Origin: JAOUEA01 sp963797635
Lineage (GTDB): Bacteria; Actinomycetota; UBA4738; HRBIN12
Direction of reading: 5' to 3'
NCBI GenBank assembly: GCA_963797635.1
Contig: CAWCPZ010000011.1
Location: 667,524-731,523, forward strand
Length of the DNA: 64,000 bases
This document shows positions 26,861-36,613 of the stretch, in pieces. Below the pieces are notes generated by a model. That model saw nothing but the letters and a program-made list of their open reading frames with translations, was not told the DNA's origin and ran no database searches. The translations under genes and the position numbers were made by a program. The first letter of the stretch is position 1, and each line of letters begins with the position of its first letter.

Positions 26861-27979
26861 GCGTCGTGCCTCCTCCTGGTCCAAGGACCCCTCCGATGCG
26901 CCCGCGGGCGCGTCCACCGGCCGATTGTTGCTCCGGCGCCAGATCAGGCGCACGGCTTTGCCGCGCACCTGCAGTGCCTCCATCGACGAGGTCGTGAGGT
27001 TCTGCTGCATCACGACCAGCGACCCTCCCTCGTCGAGTTCCACCACGTAGCGCGTCACCGCGCCCAGGTAGACGACCTCGCGCACGTGTCCGGTCACCGA
27101 GCAGTCGTCGCCGTCCACCGGGTCGCGCGGGCTCGGCGAGCGCGATCTTCTCGGGCCGGATCGTGAACGGGTGCGGGTCGCCGGCGATCGCCTGCGCCGA
27201 TGCCCCCTCCAGCACGTTCGAGACCCCGACGAACCCGGCCACGAACCCGGTCGACGGACGCTCGTACACCTCGGCGGGCGTCCCGACCTGCTCGATCTTC
27301 CCGCGGTTGAACACCGCCAGTCGGTCGCTCATCGTGAGCGCCTCTTCCTGGTCGTGCGTGACGTAGATGAACGTCAGCCCGACGTCCTGCTGGATGTCCT
27401 TCAGCTCGATCTGCATCTGCTGACGCAGCTTGAGGTCGAGCGCGCCGAGCGGCTCGTCCAACAGCAGCACCCGGGGGCGCATGATCAGCGCGCGGGCCAG
27501 CGCGACCCGCTGGCGTTGTCCGCCGGAGAGCTGCCCGGGCTTGCGGTCCCCGTACTCCCCCAGCCGCACCATCTCGAGCGCCTGGTTCGACGCGCGCCGT
27601 GCGATCGGCCTTCGACACCTTGCGGATCATCAACCCGTAGGCGACGTTCTGGGCCACCGTCATGTGCGGGAACAAGGCGTAGTCCTGGAACACCGTGTTG
27701 ACGTCGCGCTGGTACGGGGGCAGATCCCGAGACATCGGTGCCGCCGAGCAGGATGCGGCCCTCCGTGGGCTGTTCGAACCCGGCGATCATGCGCAGGCAG
27801 GTGGTCTTGCCCGAGCCCGACGGACCCAGCATCGAGAAGAACTCCCCTTCGCGAACCTGGAGGTCCACCCCGTCGACCGCCGTGACGTCGCCGAAGCGCT
27901 TGACCACGTGCTCGAGGCTCACGGCGACCCCGTCCACGGAAGCAGGGCCGTCCTTCATCGCCACGGCAGCATCGGTCAA
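26857..27979 (-). pseudogene. potA: Spermidine/putrescine ABC transporter ATP-binding protein, PotA-like (frameshifted)
   Basis: ATPase of the polyamine importer. The preferred start is the TTG at 27979, which has an AGGAGG 9 nt upstream. Walker A is GPSGSGKTTCLRM, the Q-loop region VNTVFQDYALFPHM, the signature QLSGGQRQRVALARAL, Walker B VLLLDEPLGALDL and the switch His in YVTHDQEEAL. The C-terminal TOBE-like domain (FTIRPEKIAL, VEYVVELDEGG-type strands) follows. Shifts near 27738, 27605 and 27130 each fit one extra base, and a fourth would put the stop on the ATGA at the potD start. The length is 1 modulo 3, consistent with four insertions; about 372 aa corrected. Confidence 0.82.
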
Positions 27980-28078
27980 GCGGTCTTCCCTCCTCATGCT
28001 CGTCGGAGCCCCCAACCCGGAACGCAGCCAATACTGAACGCCGCAGCGCCGCGGAGCAACACAACGCCGAGGCGAGAA

Positions 28079-29108
28079 CTACGAGGCGCGCTTCGCCGTT
28101 CCGACGAGGCTCGAAAGGACTAGTCCCTCGTCGCGGAGCATGGACGCCAGGCCGCGGGCGATCGACGATGCCACCGTCGGGCCCTCGTAGATCAGGCCCG
28201 AGTACACCTGGACGCTGGTGGCGCCGGCCTGCAGGCAGGTGAGCGCATCCTCAGCGGTGAACACGCCGCCGCACGCCGAGATCGGCATCGCCCCGGCGGT
28301 CGCCTCGCGGACCTCGCTCACGATGCGGGCCGTGTGGGGCCAGAGCGCCTTGCCCGAGAGGCCGCCCGTGCCGGTGGACACCCGGGTGTCGGAGACCGCC
28401 CGCGTGTTCGAGCACGTGAGGGCGTCGGCGCCCGCCTCCTGCGCGATGCGCGCCAGCGACAGCACGACCTCGCGCTCGACATCGGTGATGAAGGGCGGCA
28501 GCTTCACGAGCAGCGGCAGGGAGGTTCTGGCCCGCAGGGCTTCGACCAACGACCGCAGATGGGCTTCGTTGTCGCGGTCGCGACCCCACGTCACGTTGGG
28601 GCAACTCGCGTTCAGTTCGATCGCGTCGGCGTGGGGAGCCAGCAGGTCCAGCGAGGAGACCGCATCGTCCAGCGCTTCGTCGGCGATGCTCACGAACCGT
28701 GGAGCCGAGGCGCGATCGCGCTCCAGATGCTGGGCGGCCACCTCGGCGCCGGGGTTGGGCAGGCCCATCGCGTTCACCATCGAGCGCGTGGTCGGGCGAC
28801 CTCGCGATCCGCGGCTTGGGATTGCCGGCACGCGCCGCCCTCGTGATCGTGCCGCCCACCACGTAGCCGAACCCGAGCGATCCCAGCGCTCCCAGGTGGG
28901 CACAGGTCTTGTCGAAGCCGGCCGCCAGTCCGATCGGGGTGGCGAGCCGCAGGCCGCAGAACTCGGTGGCGAGCGAGGGTTCGTCGGCGGCGTGGCCGAT
29001 CCTCGACCACGGGAGCGGGAGGCCGAGCGCGGCGCCGGCGACGCGATGGGCGGTCTCCGGTGGGAGCGCGAAGAACAGCGGGCGGCCGACGGCCGCGTAC
29101 CAGCCCAT
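28079..29108 (-). CDS. pyrD: Dihydroorotate dehydrogenase, quinone-dependent type (one frameshift)
   Basis: Oxidises dihydroorotate to orotate, feeding electrons to the quinone pool at the membrane. It starts MGWYAAVGRPLFFALPPETAH at 29108; the N-terminal extension marks the class 2 enzyme. FMN/substrate motifs include GLAAGFDKT, GGTITRA, VNAMGLPNPG, ELNASCPNV (here Ser/Cys region), LVKLPP, CSNTRAVS and SACGGVFTAEDA. One extra base in a CCC run near 28799 shifts the frame (length 1030, 1 modulo 3); about 342 aa corrected. It is divergent from pyrE with only 27 bp between the two start codons. Confidence 0.93.
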
Positions 29109-29135
29109 CGGTCCTCATCATGGCATCATGCGCGC

Positions 29136-29642
29136 GTGAACGACGACCTGGTCCGGCGCATGCGCGAAGCCTCCGAGCTCCACGGTGACTTCGTCCTGTC
29201 CAGCGGGCAACGATCGTCGACCTACTTCGACAAGTTCCGGTTCCTGACCAAGCCGGACCTGTTGCGCGACGTCGCGGCCGAGGTCGCGACCCTCCTCGCG
29301 CCCGGGACGACGTTGCTCGGTGCTCCCGAGGGGGCGGCGATGCTCCTGGTGGCCGCCGTGTCCCTGGAGACCGGGCTGCCCGTCGCGGTCGTCCGCAAGG
29401 AGGCGAAGGAGTACGGCACCCGCGCCCAGGTGGAAGGCGAGGTCGCCGACGGCGCCCCGACCACGATGCTCGAAGACGTCAGCACCACCGGGCACCAGGT
29501 GCAGCGCGCGGCCGAGGCCTTGTCCGCCGCCGGCGCCGATGTCCGGCGGATCGTGCTGGCGATCGACCGGGGCGGCGCCGACCTGCTCCGCGAGGCCGGC
29601 TATGACGTCGAGGCCGTCGCGGTGCTGCGGCCCACCGACTGA
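29136..29642 (+). CDS. pyrE: Orotate phosphoribosyltransferase
   Basis: 168 aa, GTG start at 29136; earlier in-frame positions lie antisense to pyrD. Transfers the ribose-phosphate of PRPP to orotate. Motifs: SGQRSSTYFDKFRF at the N-terminus, VVRKEAKEYG with the catalytic lysines near residue 85, and the PRPP loop MLEDVSTTGHQV near residue 110. A short but complete OPRTase of the actinobacterial type. The gene pair with pyrD covers steps four and five of UMP synthesis. It converges with ctaG (7 bp gap). Confidence 0.95.
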   Translation: MNDDLVRRMREASELHGDFVLSSGQRSSTYFDKFRFLTKPDLLRDVAAEVATLLAPGTTLLGAPEGAAMLLVAAVSLETGLPVAVVRKEAKEYGTRAQVEGEVADGAPTTMLEDVSTTGHQVQRAAEALSAAGADVRRIVLAIDRGGADLLREAGYDVEAVAVLRPTD

Positions 29643-29649
29643 CGCCGGT

Positions 29650-30534
29650 TCACCCCGGGTTCGAGGCCGCGATGGCTTCGGCCCGGTCCTCGCGTTCCTC
29701 GACCCGGCGCTGGCGAGCATCCTCGTCGCGCTTCCAGGCGGCCGCGACCAACAGGATCGCCAGCACCAACGCCAGGTTGCCGACGAGCCACATCATCACG
29801 GCGGCGTCGCGCTGATCGCCGAGCGCCGCGGGGCCCCACGGCGCCGGCAGGTTCGCGTAGGTGGGATAGAGCGGCACGTCCCCCGCATAGATGCCCAGGG
29901 CCAGGAACGACATCGCCGGCATCGCCAGGAACAACGACAGCATCCGCACCGGCCAGCGCACCGGATGCGGGTTGGGGTCGACCCCCACGATCGGCCACCA
30001 GTAGATCAGGGCGGCGGTCAACCACAGCCCGTGCTCCACGGCGTGCCACGGGGTGGATCGGAGCGCCTCGTCGAACAGCGGCGAGGCGTGCACGAACACC
30101 GGGACGCCGACGAACAACGTCCAGCCGACGATCGGGTTCGCGAAGAAGGCCGCGACCGGCGAGCGCAGGGAGGCCGTGACCCATCGGCGCACCGCCGGCG
30201 AACCCGCGCGCAGCGCCAACGTGATCGGGGCGCCCAGCGCGAGCAGCGGAGGCGCCAGCAGCGTCAACAGCAGGTGCTGGGCCATGTGCACGGTGAACGA
30301 CACGTCGGCGTAGGCGTCGACCGGCGAGCACAGGGCCGCCACCAGGGTCGCCAGCCCCGCCGCGAAGGCCGCGGTCCGGCCCCCGGGCCACGCGCCGGAA
30401 CCGCGCCGCAACCGCACGACGCCCGCGGCGTAGAGGGAGCCGGCCGCCAGCAGCAGGGCGGTCGTGAACGGCTCGATGCGCCACTGCGACAGGACGGTCA
30501 GCGCGTCGGTCGAGGCCGGAACCGCGGACAGCAT
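29650..30534 (-). CDS. ctaG: Cytochrome c oxidase assembly factor, caa3_CtaG family
   Basis: About 294 aa from the ATG at 30534; a TTG at 30588 would add 18 residues. It is a seven-helix membrane protein with the family's His motifs FTVHMAQHLLLTLLAPPLL and WHAVEHGLWLTAALIYWWP and the tail stretch AVMMWLVGNLALVLAILLV. CtaG of this type is needed for Cu incorporation into aa3 oxidase. It is divergent from the oxidase/bc1 operon that begins 123 bp away, which supports the assignment. Confidence 0.88.
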   Translation of the reverse strand: MLSAVPASTDALTVLSQWRIEPFTTALLLAAGSLYAAGVVRLRRGSGAWPGGRTAAFAAGLATLVAALCSPVDAYADVSFTVHMAQHLLLTLLAPPLLALGAPITLALRAGSPAVRRWVTASLRSPVAAFFANPIVGWTLFVGVPVFVHASPLFDEALRSTPWHAVEHGLWLTAALIYWWPIVGVDPNPHPVRWPVRMLSLFLAMPAMSFLALGIYAGDVPLYPTYANLPAPWGPAALGDQRDAAVMMWLVGNLALVLAILLVAAAWKRDEDARQRRVEEREDRAEAIAASNPG

Positions 30535-30618
30535 GCCTCCATGCTGCCACGGACCGAACCTCGGAGCGTCCTTGGCCGCAACGGACAACGTTCCGGCCGT
30601 GGACGCGCCCGCGCTACG

Positions 30619-30647
30619 TTGACCCGACCACAGCCAGCCAGTACAAA
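30619..30647 (+). promoter_or_regulatory. Sigma-70-type promoter of the respiratory operon
   Basis: TTGACC (30619-30624), a 17 nt spacer, then TACAAA (30642-30647). The expected start site, about 7 nt further on, falls 2-3 nt before the ctaE ATG. The purine-rich AAAGAGG that resembles a ribosome-binding site is therefore largely upstream of the transcript, and expression is probably leaderless. Confidence 0.65.
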
Positions 30648-30656
30648 GAGGTGCAG

Positions 30657-31235
30657 ATGGCGCAGACGTCGATGTCCGTCCAGGGGAAACGGTCAGGGGC
30701 TTCGCCCGTCCGCTTCGGCACCATCCTGTTCCTGGCCTCGGAGCTGCTGTTCTTCGGCGGATTGTTCGCGGCCTATTTCGCCCTGCGGGCCCAGACCTCC
30801 CCGTGGCCGCCCGAAGGGGTGGAGCTGGATGTCCGGCTCTCGGCCGTGGCCACCGCGTTCCTGGTGATCTCGAGCTTCACCTTCCACGCGGGCGTCTCGG
30901 CGGCCGAACGAGGCCGGCTCGATCGGTTCCGGCCGTGGCTCTGGGCGACGATCGCGTTGGGCACCGGCTTCGCGCTCATCCAGCTCTACGACTACCTCCA
31001 CCTGAACTTCGCGGTCTCCAGCAACGCCTACGGCACGATGTACTGGGCGATGACGGGCATGCACGGGCTCCACGTGGTCGCCGGCCTGCTCCTGATGGTC
31101 GTCGTGGCGATGCGGATGTCGTGGGGCGCCTATCGCAGCGGGAACATCGACGGCCTCCACGCCGCCGCCTACTACTGGCATTTCGTCGATGTCGTCTGGG
31201 TCGCGTTGTTCGTGACCCTCTTCCTCCTGCAGTGA
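30657..31235 (+). CDS. ctaE: Cytochrome c oxidase subunit III
   Basis: 192 aa, ATG at 30657. It has five predicted helices, as in short bacterial CoxC/CtaE: LFLASELLFFGGLFAAYFAL near residue 20, FLVISSFTFHAGVSAAERG, FALIQLYDYLHL, TGMHGLHVVAGLLLM and the final AYYWHFVDVVWVALFVTLFL. The helix with YYWHFVDVVW is diagnostic. It heads the operon ctaE-qcrC-qcrA-qcrB-ctaC-ctaD-subunit IV, 4 nt before qcrC. Confidence 0.95.
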   Translation: MAQTSMSVQGKRSGASPVRFGTILFLASELLFFGGLFAAYFALRAQTSPWPPEGVELDVRLSAVATAFLVISSFTFHAGVSAAERGRLDRFRPWLWATIALGTGFALIQLYDYLHLNFAVSSNAYGTMYWAMTGMHGLHVVAGLLLMVVVAMRMSWGAYRSGNIDGLHAAAYYWHFVDVVWVALFVTLFLLQ

Positions 31236-31239
31236 CGCG

Positions 31240-32001
31240 ATGACCAGGGACCGCGCCGAGGCCCGCCTGCTCTCCCGGATCCTGCGGATCGGGCTGCTGC
31301 TCGCGCTGCTGGGCCAGATCGCCTGGTCGTTCCGGCCCGAACCGAGCCGGGCACAGACCGATCAACAGGCGCAGGGGCAGGCGCTGTACGAGGCCAACTG
31401 CTCCACCTGCCACGGTCTCCAAGGGGAAGGCACCGCGAACGGCCCCAGCCTGCAGAACGCGGGCCCGGCGGCCGTCGACTTCATGCTCAGCACCGGCAGG
31501 ATGCCGCTGGCCAACCCCGGTGACCAGCCCGTGCGCGACGAGCCGAAGTTCACCCCCGACCAGACCGCCGCGATCGTGGCCTACGTCGAGACGATCGCGC
31601 CCGGCGGAGAGCCGATCCCGACCGTCGACCCCGCCGCCGGCGACCTCGCGCGTGGAGCCGAGGTGTTCCTCAACACCTGCGCCGGCTGTCACGGCGCGGG
31701 GGCCACGGGTGACTCGGTGGGCGGTGGGCAGATCGCCCCGACGATCAACCCGGCCGATCCCACGCAGATCGGCGAGGCGATCCGGATCGGGCCCGGGGTG
31801 ATGCCCAGGTTCGGACCGGAGACGATCGATCAGGCCGACCTGGATTCGCTGGCGGCCTACCTGCTGTGGCTCCGCGACCACGGCGAGGACGGCGGGCTCC
31901 AGCTGGGACGGGTGGGCGCGGTGGCCGAGGGCCTGGTCATCGTGGTCGTCGGCCTGGGTCTCATGATCCTGTTCCTGCGGCTGACGGGAGCGAAGACGTG
32001 A
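31240..32001 (+). CDS. qcrC: Cytochrome bc1 complex di-haem cytochrome c subunit
   Basis: 253 aa, ATG at 31240. An N-terminal signal/anchor helix (IGLLLALLGQIAWSF) is followed by two cytochrome c folds, each with a CXXCH haem site: CSTCH near residue 54 and CAGCH near residue 146. The distal Met candidates are in RMPLANPG and GVMPRFG. A C-terminal helix (VIVVVGLGLMILFLRL) anchors it. Di-haem QcrC passes electrons directly to the aa3 oxidase in actinobacterial supercomplexes, so no soluble cytochrome c is needed. The stop overlaps the qcrA GTG. Confidence 0.94.
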   Translation: MTRDRAEARLLSRILRIGLLLALLGQIAWSFRPEPSRAQTDQQAQGQALYEANCSTCHGLQGEGTANGPSLQNAGPAAVDFMLSTGRMPLANPGDQPVRDEPKFTPDQTAAIVAYVETIAPGGEPIPTVDPAAGDLARGAEVFLNTCAGCHGAGATGDSVGGGQIAPTINPADPTQIGEAIRIGPGVMPRFGPETIDQADLDSLAAYLLWLRDHGEDGGLQLGRVGAVAEGLVIVVVGLGLMILFLRLTGAKT

Positions 32002-32837
32002 AGCGGGCCGAACGACTGGTCGCGATCGCGTTCGTGGTGGCGATCGTCGCCGCCCTCGCCCTGTTCGTCGTCTACATCCGCGGCGGGAACGCGCAGGCCG
32101 AGGGTGCGCTGCTGTTCCTGGCGCTGGGCGGCGTGGGCGTCGGCATGACGGTGTGGGCGACGCGGCTGATGCCGCGGTTCCGCGACGAGACCCACCCCCG
32201 CCGCCACGACGAACCCGCGACCCAGCAGGAGATGGATGCCGCCGTCGACGACATGGGATCGGGCGTCGAAGAGATCCGGCGTCGGCGCTTCCTCTCCAGG
32301 CTGCTCGCCGGAGCAGCGGGGGCACTCGGGCTCGCGGCGCTGATCCCGATCCGGTCGCTGGGCAGCGCGCCTGGCTCGTCCCTGTTCACGACCCAGTGGA
32401 CGGAGGGCGCCCGCCTGGTCTTGGACGACGGCTCGCCGGTGACGCGCGACACGCTCGAGGTCGGCTCGTTCACGACCGTCTTCCCCGAAGGGTTCGTGGG
32501 CTCGGCGGACTCCCAGGCGGTGCTGATCCGCGTCGAACCCGGCCAGCTGCAGCTCCCGCCCGACCGGCTCGCCGGTGCACCCGAGGGCCTCGTCGTGTAC
32601 TCGAAGATCTGCACGCACGCCGGGTGCCCGCTGGGCCTCTACCTGGCCGAGACCCACGAGCTTCGGTGCCCGTGCCACCAATCCACGTTCGACGTGCTCG
32701 ACGGCGCCGAGCCGGTCTACGGCCCGGCACCGCGGCCGCTGCCCCAGCTGCCGATCGAGATCGACGCCGACGGCGGCCTGCGTGCCACCGGCGACTTCAC
32801 CGCCCCCGTGGGGCCGAGCTTCTGGGACGGGCCGTGA
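31998..32837 (+). CDS. qcrA: Cytochrome bc1 complex Rieske iron-sulfur subunit
   Basis: 279 aa, GTG start at 31998 overlapping the qcrC stop (GTGA). The N-terminal part has two hydrophobic helices (LVAIAFVVAIVAALALFVVY, then ALLFLALGGVGVGM) and a third before the soluble domain, as in actinobacterial QcrA. The Rieske [2Fe-2S] ligands are in CTHAGCPLG and CPCHQSTFD near residues 210-240, including the disulfide cysteines. A twin-Arg-like RRRRFLSRLLAG precedes the third helix. It ends over the qcrB GTG. Confidence 0.95.
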   Translation: MKRAERLVAIAFVVAIVAALALFVVYIRGGNAQAEGALLFLALGGVGVGMTVWATRLMPRFRDETHPRRHDEPATQQEMDAAVDDMGSGVEEIRRRRFLSRLLAGAAGALGLAALIPIRSLGSAPGSSLFTTQWTEGARLVLDDGSPVTRDTLEVGSFTTVFPEGFVGSADSQAVLIRVEPGQLQLPPDRLAGAPEGLVVYSKICTHAGCPLGLYLAETHELRCPCHQSTFDVLDGAEPVYGPAPRPLPQLPIEIDADGGLRATGDFTAPVGPSFWDGP

Positions 32838-34238
32838 TCGTCCGGCGACTGATCGACGGGGTGGACGACCGGCTCGACTCGACGTCGTTCCTGCGCAGGA
32901 GCCTGCACAAGGTCTTCCCCGACCACTGGTCGTTCATGCTGGGCGAGCTGACGCTGTACAGCTTCGTGCTCCTGCTCCTGACCGGCACGTTCCTCAGCAT
33001 GTTCTACGTGGCCTCGCCCGAGACCACCACCTACACCGGGCCCTACGCCCCGATGGCGGGACGCACGGTGTCCCTGGCCTACGACTCGGTGATGCGCATC
33101 TCGTTGGAGGTCCGGGCCGGGTTGGTGATGCGGCAGACCCACCACTGGTCCGCCCTGATGTTCATGGCCGCGATGGTGGCGCACCTGGTGCGCGTGTTCT
33201 TCACGGGCGCGTTCCGCAAGCCGCGCGAGATGAGCTGGCTGATCGGCGTCACGATGCTCGTGAGCGGGATCGGCGCCGGGTTCACCGGCTATTCGCTGCC
33301 CGACGACCTGCTGTCGGGAACCGGGCTGCGCATCATCTACTCGGCGGTCCTGTCGATCCCACTGATCGGCACGTGGCTCGCCTACCTCTTCTTCGGTGGT
33401 GAGTTCCCCGCCCCCGAGTTGTTGCCCAGGTTGTTCGTGATGCACGTGCTGTTCATCCCCGCGCTGCTCGTGGGTCTGCTGTCGGCCCACCTGGCCCTGG
33501 TGTGGCGCCAGACGCACACGCAGTTCCCCGGACCGGGGACGACCGAGGAGACCGTCACCGGCACGCCGGTGTGGCCCAAGTTCGCGCTGAAGGCGATCGG
33601 CCTGGCGTTCGTGACGTTCGGCGTGCTGACGATGCTGGGCGGCCTGGTGCAGATCAACCCGATCTGGCTCTACGGGCCGTTCCAGCCCTACAACGCGCCG
33701 TCGCCGGCCCAACCCGACTTCTATGCCGGCTGGCTGGAAGGACTGCTGCGGCTGTGGCCCAACTGGGAGTTCCACCTGTTCGGTCACACGATCGGGGAGC
33801 TGTTCCTGCCGTCGGTCGTGGTGCCGGGCATCATCTTCACCGTGCTCGCGCTCTGGCCGTTCCTGGAGGCTCGAGCCAAGCGCGACACCGCCACGCACCA
33901 CTACGCGCAGCGACCCCGCGAGGCTCCGGTGCGGAGCGCGTTCGGCGCCGGCGGGATCGCCTTCTTCGTGTTGCTGATGCTCGCCGGCTCGAACGACGTC
34001 CTGGCCAAGTTCCTCCAGGTCGAGGTGGACACGCTCAACACCGTGCTGAAGGTCCTGCTGTTCGTCGTGCCCGTCGATCGCGGGCGTCCTCACGTGGTGG
34101 ATCTGCCGTGACCTCCGCGCCCGCGACGAACGACCGATCAAGGCGCCGTCCCGGGTGGTCTTCCGCCGCAACGCCGCCGGTGGGTTCGATGAGGAACCCG
34201 ACCCGTCCACCACCGATCACGAGCGGACCCCTCCGTGA
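32834..34238 (+). CDS. qcrB: Cytochrome bc1 complex cytochrome b subunit (one frameshift near the 3' end)
   Basis: GTG start at 32834. Eight-helix quinol oxidase core: haem ligands in QTHHWSALMFMAAMVAHLVR and LFVMHVLFIPALLVGLLSAH, the QO loop around NPIWLYGPFQP and the C-terminal helices. The raw frame stops early after FVVPVDRGRP. Removing one extra base near 34077 restores IAGVLTWWICRDLRARDERP and a tail ending DHERTPP at 34238, exactly overlapping the ctaC GTG. About 467 aa corrected; the length is 1 modulo 3. Confidence 0.94.
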
Positions 34239-34981
34239 CGCGTCGCCGGTGGATGGGCCTCGTGGCGACGATCGCGGCCGCGACCACGGCGTGCTCGTCC
34301 TCGTTCGGCATGCCGCGGGGCAGTTCGAGCCAGGGCGAGGAGGTCTTCAGCCTGTGGCAGATCTTCTTCTGGGCCGCGATCGGGGTCGCGGCGATCGTCT
34401 ACGGCCTGCTGGGGTGGTCGCTCGTCCGCTACCGGCGGCGGCGTGGCGACGACGACACCGCGCTCGGTCGCCAGTTCCACGCGAACATCCCGCTGGAGAT
34501 CGTCTACACGGCCATCCCCGTGGTGATCGTGGTGGTGCTGTTCACCCTCTCGGTGCGCGGCGACGACCGCGTCTCGGCGGTCTCGGCCGACCCGGACGTC
34601 ACGCTGCACGTCGAGGCGTACCAGTGGGGATGGCGGTTCTCCTTCCCCGACGAGGGCGTCGTGGTCCTGAGCCATCCGAGCGGGGAGGGCATCCCCGGAC
34701 CCGAGCTGTGGCTGCCGATCGGAGAGACCGTCCGCATCGAGCTCACCTCCAACGATGTGATCCACGCGTTCTGGGTGCCGGACTTCCTGTTCAAGCGCGA
34801 TGCGATCCCGGGTCACGTGAACGTGTTCGACGTGAGCCCCACGACCGCCGGCACCTACCACGGCGTGTGCTCGGAGTTCTGTGGACTGAACCACGCCTTC
34901 ATGACGTTCACCGTCAAGGTCGTGTCCCCCGAGGAGTTCGAGCGCTGGCTGGGCGAGCAGAGCTCCGAGGCTGCGGCATGA
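34235..34981 (+). CDS. ctaC: Cytochrome c oxidase subunit II
   Basis: 248 aa, GTG start at 34235. The signal sequence has a lipobox-like TTACSSS. Two transmembrane hairpin helices (QIFFWAAIGVAAIVYGLLGW and EIVYTAIPVVIVVVLFTLSV) follow, then the cupredoxin domain with the CuA motif CSEFCGLNHAFM near residue 215 and the upstream His in SNDVIHAFWVPD. It accepts electrons from QcrC. The stop overlaps the ctaD ATG (ATGA). Confidence 0.96.
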   Translation: MTRRRWMGLVATIAAATTACSSSFGMPRGSSSQGEEVFSLWQIFFWAAIGVAAIVYGLLGWSLVRYRRRRGDDDTALGRQFHANIPLEIVYTAIPVVIVVVLFTLSVRGDDRVSAVSADPDVTLHVEAYQWGWRFSFPDEGVVVLSHPSGEGIPGPELWLPIGETVRIELTSNDVIHAFWVPDFLFKRDAIPGHVNVFDVSPTTAGTYHGVCSEFCGLNHAFMTFTVKVVSPEEFERWLGEQSSEAAA

Positions 34982-36613
34982 GTCGCGCGCCGATGCATCG
35001 CGACGGCCCGGTGGCCTGGCTCACCACCACCGACCACAAGAAGATCGGCATCCTCTACTGCGTCACGGCGTTCGGCTTCTTCCTGATCGGCGGCACCCTC
35101 GCCGACGTGATGCGCACCGAGCTGGCCGAGACCGGCCGTCAGCTCGTGACGCCGCAGGCCTACAACGGGCTGTTCACGATCCACGGCATCGTGATGATCT
35201 TCCTGTTCGTCGCGCCGTTCGGGATCGGGCTGGCGAACTACTTGATCCCGCTGCAGATCGGCGCGCCCGACATGGCGTTCCCGCGGCTCAACGCGCTGTC
35301 GTACTGGTTCTTCGTGGGCGGCGGGTTGCTGGTGCTGCTGTCGGGGTTCGCCTCGGCCGGGGGCGGCGCGCAGACCGGTTGGTACATGTACGCGCCGTTG
35401 TCGGGGCTGCGCTACTCCCCCGGCGTGGGACCGGATCTGTTGATCCTGGGCCTCGCCCTGGTCGCGATCTCCACGCTGCTGTCGGGCGTCAACGTCATCA
35501 CCACGACGTTCCTGATGCGCGCGCCCGGCATGACGATGTGGCGCCTGCCGATCTTCACCTGGAACATGGTGGTCACCTCGATCCTGGGGCTGGTGGCGTT
35601 CCCGCCGGCGCTCGCGGCCTTCGTGCTGCTGCTGTTCGACCGGCGTCTCGGCGGGTTCGCGTTCGATCCGCAGGGCGGCGGCGACCCGATCATCTACCAG
35701 CACCTGTTCTGGTTCCTCGGCCACCCGGAGGTCTACATCCTGATCCTGCCGTTCTTCGGGGTGATCACCGAGATCATCCCGGTCTTCAGCCGCAAGCCGC
35801 TGTTCGGCTACACCGGGTTCGTGCTGGCGACGCTCGCGATCGGCGCGCTGTCGACCGGGGTGTGGGCCCACCACATGTTCACCACGGGCGAGGTCGACAA
35901 CCCGTTCTTCAGCGCGATGACCCTGCTGATCGCGGTGCCGACCGGCGTGAAGTTCTTCAACTGGATCGGCACGATGTGGGGCGGGCGGATCCGGTTCGGT
36001 GTGCCGATGCTGTTCTCGATCGGGTTCCTGCTGAACTTCCTGATCGGCGGCGTGACCGGCGTGATGCTGGCGAGCGCGCCGATCGACTACTCGGTGAGCG
36101 ACTCCTACTTCCTGGTCTCCCACTTCCACTACACGATGATGGGCGGCTCGGTCTTCGGGATCTTCGCCGCGATCTACTTCTGGTGGCCGAAGATGACCGG
36201 CTACCTGCTGAGCGAACGCATGGGCCGGGCGGTGTTCGGGCTGTTGTTCGTGGGGTTCAACCTCACGTTCTGGCCGCAGTTCGTGCTGGGGCTCCGCGGC
36301 ATGCCGCGACGGATCGTGGACTACGCGAGCGACCTGGGGTGGGACACGCCGAACCTGGTGTCCACGATCGGCGCCGGGGTGCTCACGATCGGCGGTGCTG
36401 GTGTTCCTCACCGACGTGTGGCGATCGCGTCGTCGTCGGACCCCCGCCGGGGACGACCCGTGGGGTGGGTACTCGCTGGAGTGGGCCACCACGTCACCGC
36501 CGCCCGAACACAACTTCTCGTCGATGCCGCGGATCCGCTCCGAACGCCCCGCCTTCGACCTGCACCACCCGAAGGAACCGAGTATCGAGGCGGCGGAGGC
36601 CGAGACACGGTGA
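34978..36613 (+). CDS. ctaD: Cytochrome c oxidase subunit I (one frameshift near the 3' end)
   Basis: ATG at 34978. The haem-copper catalytic core: FTIHGIVMIFLFVAPF (low-spin haem His), WFLGHPEVYILILP (CuB His and the cross-linked Tyr, with the K/D-channel Glu of type A oxidases), VWAHHMFTTG (CuB His pair) and SHFHYTMMGG (haem a3/a ligands). The frame shifts at GGCGG near 36401; one extra G removed restores GVLVFLTDVWRSRRRR and an end at 36613 (EAETR). About 544 aa corrected. The apparent fusion with the next gene in the raw frame is an artefact. Confidence 0.95.
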
